From NCBI GenBank assembly GCA_002386945.1, contig DGKH01000015.1, positions 1 through 10,361 of the forward strand: DNA of 10,361 bases, in the 5' to 3' direction. Below the pieces are notes generated by a model. The model was given only the letters and a program-made list of their open reading frames with translations. It was not told the origin of the DNA and made no database searches. Source of the stretch: Proteobacteria bacterium UBA4575 (lineage in GTDB: Bacteria > Pseudomonadota > Gammaproteobacteria > UBA4575). The position numbers and the translations under genes are program-made. Within the stretch, counting starts at the first letter, position 1. The number at the start of each line of letters is the position of its first letter. This document shows, piece by piece, positions 6,886-10,361 of this stretch.

Positions 6886-6901
6886 ACGGATTCATTTAGT
6901 G

Positions 6902-6931
6902 TTGTTTACTACTCTCCGGCAACGTTATCAT
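6902..6931 (+). promoter_or_regulatory. possible sigma-70 promoter for the LOG-family gene
   Basis: TTGTTT (6902-6907), an 18-base spacer and TATCAT (6926-6931, 5 of 6 to TATAAT) would start RNA near 6938. This fits translation from the ATG at 6960 and not from 6930. The -35 is weak and no experiment supports it. Confidence 0.35.
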
Positions 6932-6944
6932 GATGACAATTGCA

Positions 6945-6950
6945 AAGGAA
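6945..6950 (+). promoter_or_regulatory. Shine-Dalgarno selecting the start at 6960
   Basis: AAGGAA lies 9 bases before the ATG at 6960. The in-frame ATG codons at 6930 and 6933 have no purine-rich site upstream, so the downstream start is preferred. Confidence 0.6.
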
Positions 6951-6959
6951 AACGTATTT

Positions 6960-7685
6960 ATGCCAGATAAAAGCCAAGAACATCGTTTTAGCACTGGCGA
7001 CGAAAGCGGTGTCACCTTAACCCGCGAGAGCTGGAAGATTTTTCAGATCATTGCCGAGTTTGTAGACGGCTTTGAACGACTCTCAAAGATTGCACCCTCT
7101 GTCAGTATTTTTGGCTCGGCTAGAATTGCAAAAGACCATCCCTATTACGCCCTGACTGAAACCGTCGCGCGTGAATTATCCGATGCTGGATTCACCGTCG
7201 TTAGCGGTGGTGGCCCGGGTATTATGGAGGCCGCCAACAAAGGCGCTTTTGATGGCAAGTCACCCAGCGTGGGATTAAATATTTCTTTACCCCATGAGCA
7301 ATCAGGTAATGATTACCAAGATATCAGTCTGACCTTCAGGCATTTCTTTTCACGCAAGGTGATGTTTGTAAAATACGCTTCGGCCTACGTGGTACTCCCC
7401 GGTGGTTTTGGCACACTCGATGAACTCGCTGAAATTTTAACCTTAGTACAAACTGGCAAATCAAGACGCATTCCGATTATTCTAGTGCAGGCGAGTTTCT
7501 GGGCTGGCTTAATCGATTGGTTTAAACAGTCACTCTTGGCTGAAAAAACCATCTCGGAATCAGACTTAGATCTGATTCAGATCATTGATGAGCCCTCTGA
7601 GATTGTTGCCGCTATTTTTGATTTCTATGAAGGCCGTAACTTTGAACCATCCAACGAAGAAAAAGCTAGACTGCTTGATCTATAA
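6960..7685 (+). CDS. LOG-family nucleoside-monophosphate phosphoribohydrolase (often annotated lysine decarboxylase-like)
   Basis: 241 residues from the preferred start; the ATG at 6930 would add ten residues. Rossmann-type fold of the LOG/TIGR00730 group. The first strand SVSIFGSARI is at 48-56, followed by SGGGPGIMEAANKGAF (82-97) and the signature PGGFGTLDE (147-155), with Arg127 and Arg131-Lys132 in FRHFFSRK. Members hydrolyse the N-glycosidic bond of nucleoside 5'-monophosphates; in plants and some bacteria they release cytokinins, in others they act in purine recycling. The old lysine decarboxylase label is a misnomer and the sequence offers no support for that activity. The actual substrate cannot be read here. 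It lies 43 bases upstream of dctQ on the same strand, so co-transcription is possible but a functional link to the transporter is unproven. Confidence 0.85.
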   Translation: MPDKSQEHRFSTGDESGVTLTRESWKIFQIIAEFVDGFERLSKIAPSVSIFGSARIAKDHPYYALTETVARELSDAGFTVVSGGGPGIMEAANKGAFDGKSPSVGLNISLPHEQSGNDYQDISLTFRHFFSRKVMFVKYASAYVVLPGGFGTLDELAEILTLVQTGKSRRIPIILVQASFWAGLIDWFKQSLLAEKTISESDLDLIQIIDEPSEIVAAIFDFYEGRNFEPSNEEKARLLDL

Positions 7686-7728
7686 AGCATGCCCTTAGCC
7701 ATCACTTAATTTAGAACTATTCGATCTT

Positions 7729-8244
7729 ATGCTGAATAAACTCAGTCAGTTTTTAAACCAGATAAATGAATGGACTGGTCGCGTTGTTGCATGGCTAGTG
7801 TTAGCCATGGTGCTAACCACCTTCGCGATTGTCTTACTCCGTTATGGCTTCAATTTTGGCTCCATCGCAATGCAAGAAAGCGTGGTCTATTTTCATAGCT
7901 TCATGTTTATGCTGGCGATAGGCTACACCCTAAAACATGAACAACATGTACGCGTAGATGTCTTTTATCAATATTTCACTACGCGACAAAAGGCATGGGT
8001 CAATCTACTCGGTGGTATTTTTTTATTGCTCCCTGTCTGTAGTTTTTTAATCTACGTCAGCTGGAATTACACAGGCAACGCCTGGCGACTATTTGAAGGC
8101 TCACAAGAAGCGGGCGGTCTACCTTTAGTGTTTATTCTGAAGACACTGATTCCAATGATGCCAGCGTTATTAGCCTTACAAGTGATCGCCAACATGATCG
8201 ATCAACTGCAGCTATTGCGCCCAACAAACAAGGTTAGCCGTTAG
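7729..8244 (+). CDS. dctQ: TRAP transporter small membrane subunit (DctQ family)
   Basis: 171 residues with four predicted membrane helices at about 17-38, 50-68, 89-111 and 130-155, the DctQ topology. The segment SQEAGGLPLVFILKTLIP (125-142) is characteristic of DctQ proteins of dicarboxylate/keto-acid-like TRAP systems. DctQ is the small inner-membrane partner of the DctM channel in sodium-driven uptake of organic acids delivered by a periplasmic DctP. ATG 7729 is the only start available, since a stop in frame lies at 7696, but it lacks a recognisable Shine-Dalgarno. It is one base from dctM, consistent with translational coupling. The symbol denotes family; the substrate is unknown. Confidence 0.9.
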   Translation: MLNKLSQFLNQINEWTGRVVAWLVLAMVLTTFAIVLLRYGFNFGSIAMQESVVYFHSFMFMLAIGYTLKHEQHVRVDVFYQYFTTRQKAWVNLLGGIFLLLPVCSFLIYVSWNYTGNAWRLFEGSQEAGGLPLVFILKTLIPMMPALLALQVIANMIDQLQLLRPTNKVSR

Positions 8245-8245
8245 T

Positions 8246-9610
8246 ATGGAGTGGTTAGCCTTTGTCATGTTCTTTGGTGTGATCGCCGTCTTACTCTGCG
8301 GCTTTCCGGTTGCCTTTAGTCTCGCCGGTGTAGCCCTATTGTTCGCTGCCTTGGGCAATTTTGTAGGTGGCTTTGATAGTAGTCTGATGCAGGCATTGCC
8401 GAGCCGGATCTACGGCATCATGACCAATCAGATCTTGATGGCAGTACCGCTATTTATTTTTATGGGCGTGGTTTTAGAACGCGCTAAGATTGCAGAAAGG
8501 CTACTGGATGCCATGGGCGGTCTATTCGGTTCATTGCGTGGAGGCTTAGGCCTATCGGTGATTATTGTCGGTATGTTACTAGCTGCTAGCACCGGCATCG
8601 TTGGCGCCACAGTTGTAACGATGGGCTTGTTATCTCTACCGACTATGATCAAGCGCGGTTACTCACCGAGTTTATCGGCCGGTATTATTTGTGCCTCAGG
8701 GACACTCGGACAGATCATCCCACCCTCTATTATTTTGGTGTTGCTCGCCGATGTCCTTAGCAACGCCTATCAACAAGCACAGCTAGCTCAAGGCATCTTT
8801 TCGCCAGAGACTCTATCAGTCAGCGATCTATTTGCAGGGGCTATTCTTCCTGGCTTACTTTTAGTCAGCTTTTACATCTTATATTTATTATTCGTTAGCT
8901 GGTGGCGACCTGAGCAGGTGCCTGCAACAAGCCACGATGCAGGGTCTAAATTAAACTGGAAACAAACCTTAGATGCGCTATTCCCTCCACTACTTTTAAT
9001 TATTGCTGTACTCGGCTCGATTATCGCAGGGGTGGCAACACCTACTGAGGCGGCATCGGTCGGTGCCGTTGGCGCTCTGCTGCTGGCTTGGCGCAATGAT
9101 CAACTGGATATGAGCTGCATCAAAGAGACTAGCCGCACGACCGTGCAGGTGACCTGCATGGTCTTTGCGATCTTTATTGGCGCCTCGATCTTCTCTTTAG
9201 TGTTCCGAGGCTACGGGGGGGATGATGCGGTGCACGCATTTTTAACCCAGTTGCCAGGCGGGCCTTTGGCGGCAGTCGCAGTGGTCATGCTAGTGATGTT
9301 TGTGCTTGGTTTTGTGCTCGACTTCATCGAGATCACTTTTGTCGTGGTACCGATTGTCGGCCCTATTTTGTTAGCCATGGGCATCGATCCGATTTGGCTA
9401 GGTATTATGATTGCGATTAATCTACAAACCTCTTTCCTGACACCACCTTTTGGCTTCGCGCTATTTTATTTGCGTGGTGTGGCCTCGACACAGCTCACAA
9501 CGCAACAGCTCTATCGTGGCGTGATCCCGTTCGTGCTGATCCAATTATTCACATTGCTGGTGTTGAGCCAATGGCCGGGTTTAGTCACTTGGTTGCCAAA
9601 TCAGCTTTAG
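8246..9610 (+). CDS. dctM: TRAP transporter large membrane subunit (DctM family)
   Basis: 454 residues, highly hydrophobic throughout, about 12 membrane segments as in DctM/SiaM-type ion transporters. Family landmarks are AASTGIVGATVV (113-124), SGTLGQIIPPSI (151-162), GVATPTEAASVGA (262-274) and NLQTSFLTPPFG (392-403). These contain the two pseudo-symmetric reentrant regions that carry the sodium and substrate sites in characterised relatives. A somewhat long loop at about 172-195 accounts for part of the extra length over 425-residue members. It moves solute across the inner membrane with sodium after capture by the DctP protein. Starts one base after the dctQ stop; AAGG is 12 bases upstream, so coupling is likely. 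A bidirectional terminator lies 35 bases downstream. Substrate is not decided by the sequence. Confidence 0.93.
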   Translation: MEWLAFVMFFGVIAVLLCGFPVAFSLAGVALLFAALGNFVGGFDSSLMQALPSRIYGIMTNQILMAVPLFIFMGVVLERAKIAERLLDAMGGLFGSLRGGLGLSVIIVGMLLAASTGIVGATVVTMGLLSLPTMIKRGYSPSLSAGIICASGTLGQIIPPSIILVLLADVLSNAYQQAQLAQGIFSPETLSVSDLFAGAILPGLLLVSFYILYLLFVSWWRPEQVPATSHDAGSKLNWKQTLDALFPPLLLIIAVLGSIIAGVATPTEAASVGAVGALLLAWRNDQLDMSCIKETSRTTVQVTCMVFAIFIGASIFSLVFRGYGGDDAVHAFLTQLPGGPLAAVAVVMLVMFVLGFVLDFIEITFVVVPIVGPILLAMGIDPIWLGIMIAINLQTSFLTPPFGFALFYLRGVASTQLTTQQLYRGVIPFVLIQLFTLLVLSQWPGLVTWLPNQL

Positions 9611-9644
9611 TTTTTTTAGGCCGATTGCCTACTAAATCGCAGGC

Positions 9645-9674
9645 AAAAAAAAGACGCGATAAACGCGTCTTTTT
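9645..9674. terminator. bidirectional intrinsic terminator between dctM and the small membrane gene
   Basis: GACGCG (9653-9658), loop ATAAA and CGCGTC (9664-9669) form a GC-rich stem flanked by eight A (9645-9652) on one side and five T (9670-9674) on the other. The A and T tracts also pair and extend the stem. On the plus strand it ends dctQM; on the minus strand it ends the small membrane gene with a U8 tail. Confidence 0.85.
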
Positions 9675-9676
9675 CA

Positions 9677-9692
9677 CTGGGCTTAAACCCAG
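9677..9692 (-). repeat. short palindrome just after the small membrane gene
   Basis: CTGGG (9677-9681) and CCCAG (9688-9692) form a 5-bp hairpin with a CTTAAA loop, 3 bases downstream of the minus-strand stop codon and immediately upstream of the bidirectional terminator. It may add 3'-end stability. Confidence 0.35.
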
Positions 9693-9695
9693 CTG

Positions 9696-9932
9696 CTATT
9701 GGTAAGGTGATACCGTTGGTACCAGCTGCAAATAACCCGTAATTACAATCGCTAGGTAAGCGATACCGATAAATAAGGTAACAGCTCGCTTTGCAGTTGT
9801 TGTTTCAGAATTTTTTGAAAATGCCTTAGAAGTGATGATTAACGCAATGATAGCGTTGATCAAAAAGAACATTTGAGTGGTCGGCTCTTTGGCATCCCAC
9901 ATTGTTTTCCATTTTGTATATAGGTCGTCCAT
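9696..9932 (-). CDS. small two-helix membrane protein of unknown function
   Basis: 78 residues that I do not recognise. A charged, Trp-rich N-terminus (MDDLYTKWKTMWDAKEP) is followed by a hydrophobic helix at about 19-37, a short polar loop with Lys, Ser and Thr at 38-49, a second helix at about 50-71, and the tail PTVSPYQ. No cysteine, no metal motif, no signal peptidase site. It is a real gene by signals: a very strong Shine-Dalgarno (GAGGGAGG) 4 bases before the ATG, an extended -10 promoter upstream, and a terminator directly downstream. It lies between dctM and the dctP-type gene, in the orientation of the latter. A role with the TRAP system is only suggested by position. The two-helix form does not match DctQ, which has four helices. 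Confidence 0.75.
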   Translation of the reverse strand: MDDLYTKWKTMWDAKEPTTQMFFLINAIIALIITSKAFSKNSETTTAKRAVTLFIGIAYLAIVITGYLQLVPTVSPYQ

Positions 9933-9944
9933 CGATCCTCCCTC
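9933..9944 (-). promoter_or_regulatory. strong Shine-Dalgarno of the small membrane gene
   Basis: On the minus strand GAGGGAGG (9944-9937) precedes the ATG (9932-9930) by 4 bases. It is the strongest ribosome binding site in the window and supports a highly translated small protein. Confidence 0.7.
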
Positions 9945-9986
9945 GTGTGTTTCGTTTAGACGTTTAAGTCTTATTAGTATCCCACC

Positions 9987-9995
9987 AGTATAGCA
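9987..9995 (-). promoter_or_regulatory. extended -10 promoter for the small membrane gene
   Basis: On the minus strand TGCTATACT (9995-9987) combines the TGn extension with a 5-of-6 match to TATAAT. No good -35 lies 17 bases upstream, as is usual for extended -10 promoters. RNA would start near 9980, giving a leader of about 48 bases. It separates this gene from the dctP-type gene, whose stop is at 10053. Confidence 0.5.
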
Positions 9996-10052
9996 GGCGT
10001 CGATTTGATATTAAATTGAATACTTTGGTCAATATCACCTGATTCAGAACGA

Positions 10053-10361
10053 CTAACGTAGATTCAGGTAGGCCTGTTCCGAAAGCTGATACCAAGCCTT
10101 TGATTTATTCGAGAAGTTTAGGTAAGAATCGTAAATTTCCTGTGAAAATGCATCATTTCCAGCCACTTCAGCCACTACTTGGGCCGATAACTCGCGTAAT
10201 TTTTCGATTACATCGTCAGGAAAGCTACGGACTTCGACGCCGTGTCTATTGATCAACACATCTAATGCATCGTTATTTTTAGCAACATATTCCAGCATCA
10301 TATTCGCATTAGTAACCCGTGCTGCATTGCGCACAATGCTTTGCAAATCGGCTGGCAACTG
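10053..10361 (-). CDS. TRAP transporter solute-binding protein (DctP family), C-terminal part only
   Basis: 102 residues to a TAG at 10055-10053; codons remain open to the window edge, so the TTG that could be read as a start near 10358 is internal (the frame begins Gln-Leu-Pro). The visible part matches the C-terminal helices of DctP-type receptors: LPADLQSIVRNA, then a long helix with the family-typical NNDALDVLINRHGVEVRSFP and a final helix segment YLNFSNKSKAWYQLSEQAYL. The spacing and the HGVEVRSFPDDV segment recall the alpha-keto-acid binder TakP group, but the ligand-binding residues lie outside the window. It is periplasmic and would hand solute to a DctQM pair, probably the one encoded at 7729-9610 on the opposite strand. 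No clear terminator follows it before the next promoter. Confidence 0.72.
   Translation of the reverse strand, partial: QLPADLQSIVRNAARVTNANMMLEYVAKNNDALDVLINRHGVEVRSFPDDVIEKLRELSAQVVAEVAGNDAFSQEIYDSYLNFSNKSKAWYQLSEQAYLNLR

Noticed and set aside
6886..6959. A sigma-70 promoter for polA in the divergent gap
   Set aside because: TTGTCA is present on the minus strand but nothing like TATAAT lies 16-18 bases downstream, so I do not call it.
8428..9096. Two minus-strand 74-codon frames within dctM
   Set aside because: Antisense shadows of a hydrophobic transporter gene, without ribosome binding sites.
9622..9644. Hairpin CGATT/AATCG (or GCCT/AGGC) directly after dctM
   Set aside because: Short competing stems followed by A residues, not T; the GC-rich stem at 9653-9669 explains termination better.
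1..10361. Mobile elements, CRISPR arrays, tRNA or rRNA genes
   Set aside because: No transposase, integrase, spaced direct repeats, cloverleaf or rRNA segment was seen; all larger stretches are explained by core genes.

Overview
The window looks like a chromosomal core segment of a free-living, aerobically respiring gammaproteobacterium of moderate GC content. The block cytochrome c5 - dsbA - cytochrome c4 - engB - polA has, from memory, the same gene order as the Pseudomonas aeruginosa PA5489-PA5493 neighbourhood, and the individual proteins (EngB with GRSNAGKS, PolA with an intact proofreading domain, diheme cytochrome c4) are of the gammaproteobacterial type. I cannot name the genus. The TRAP transporter genes suggest an organic-acid-using, possibly marine bacterium; this is inference. 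I see no insertion sequence, phage gene, CRISPR array, tRNA or rRNA.

Layout. Positions 1-1335 (+) hold the C-terminal 444 codons of a YifB/ComM-type AAA+ ATPase. It meets, tail to tail with a 7-base gap, a minus-strand envelope redox cluster read from right to left: cytochrome c4 (2617-3222), dsbA (1903-2538) and a membrane-anchored cytochrome c5 (1343-1804, TTG start). Each of the two gaps inside this cluster holds a long, perfect inverted repeat. Divergent from cytochrome c4 is engB (real start probably 3340), which converges on polA (4156-6885, minus). The 189-base gap between engB and polA is not empty. On the polA strand it holds a sigma-E/AlgU-like promoter, three successive hairpins and a U-tract terminator, together predicting a small RNA of about 100 nt. 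This is the position occupied by Spot 42 (spf) in E. coli and ErsA in Pseudomonas.

Divergent from polA is a LOG-family nucleotide phosphoribohydrolase (start probably 6960), followed on the same strand by the two membrane subunits of a TRAP transporter (dctQ, dctM). A bidirectional terminator at 9645-9674 closes that unit. The minus strand beyond it carries a 78-residue, two-helix membrane protein of unknown function with its own extended -10 promoter, and the C-terminal end of a TRAP solute-binding protein (dctP-type) that runs out of the window.

How the genes work together. DsbA makes disulfides in the periplasm and the two c-type cytochromes carry electrons there toward terminal oxidases. 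EngB (ribosome assembly) and PolA (repair and Okazaki-fragment processing) are housekeeping genes flanking the candidate small RNA. The DctP-type binding protein probably serves the adjacent DctQM channel although it is encoded on the opposite strand. The best candidate for an undescribed element is the small RNA gene at about 3992-4094 (minus). It has a pyrimidine-rich hairpin loop suited to pairing with Shine-Dalgarno sequences and a promoter resembling those of envelope-stress regulons.
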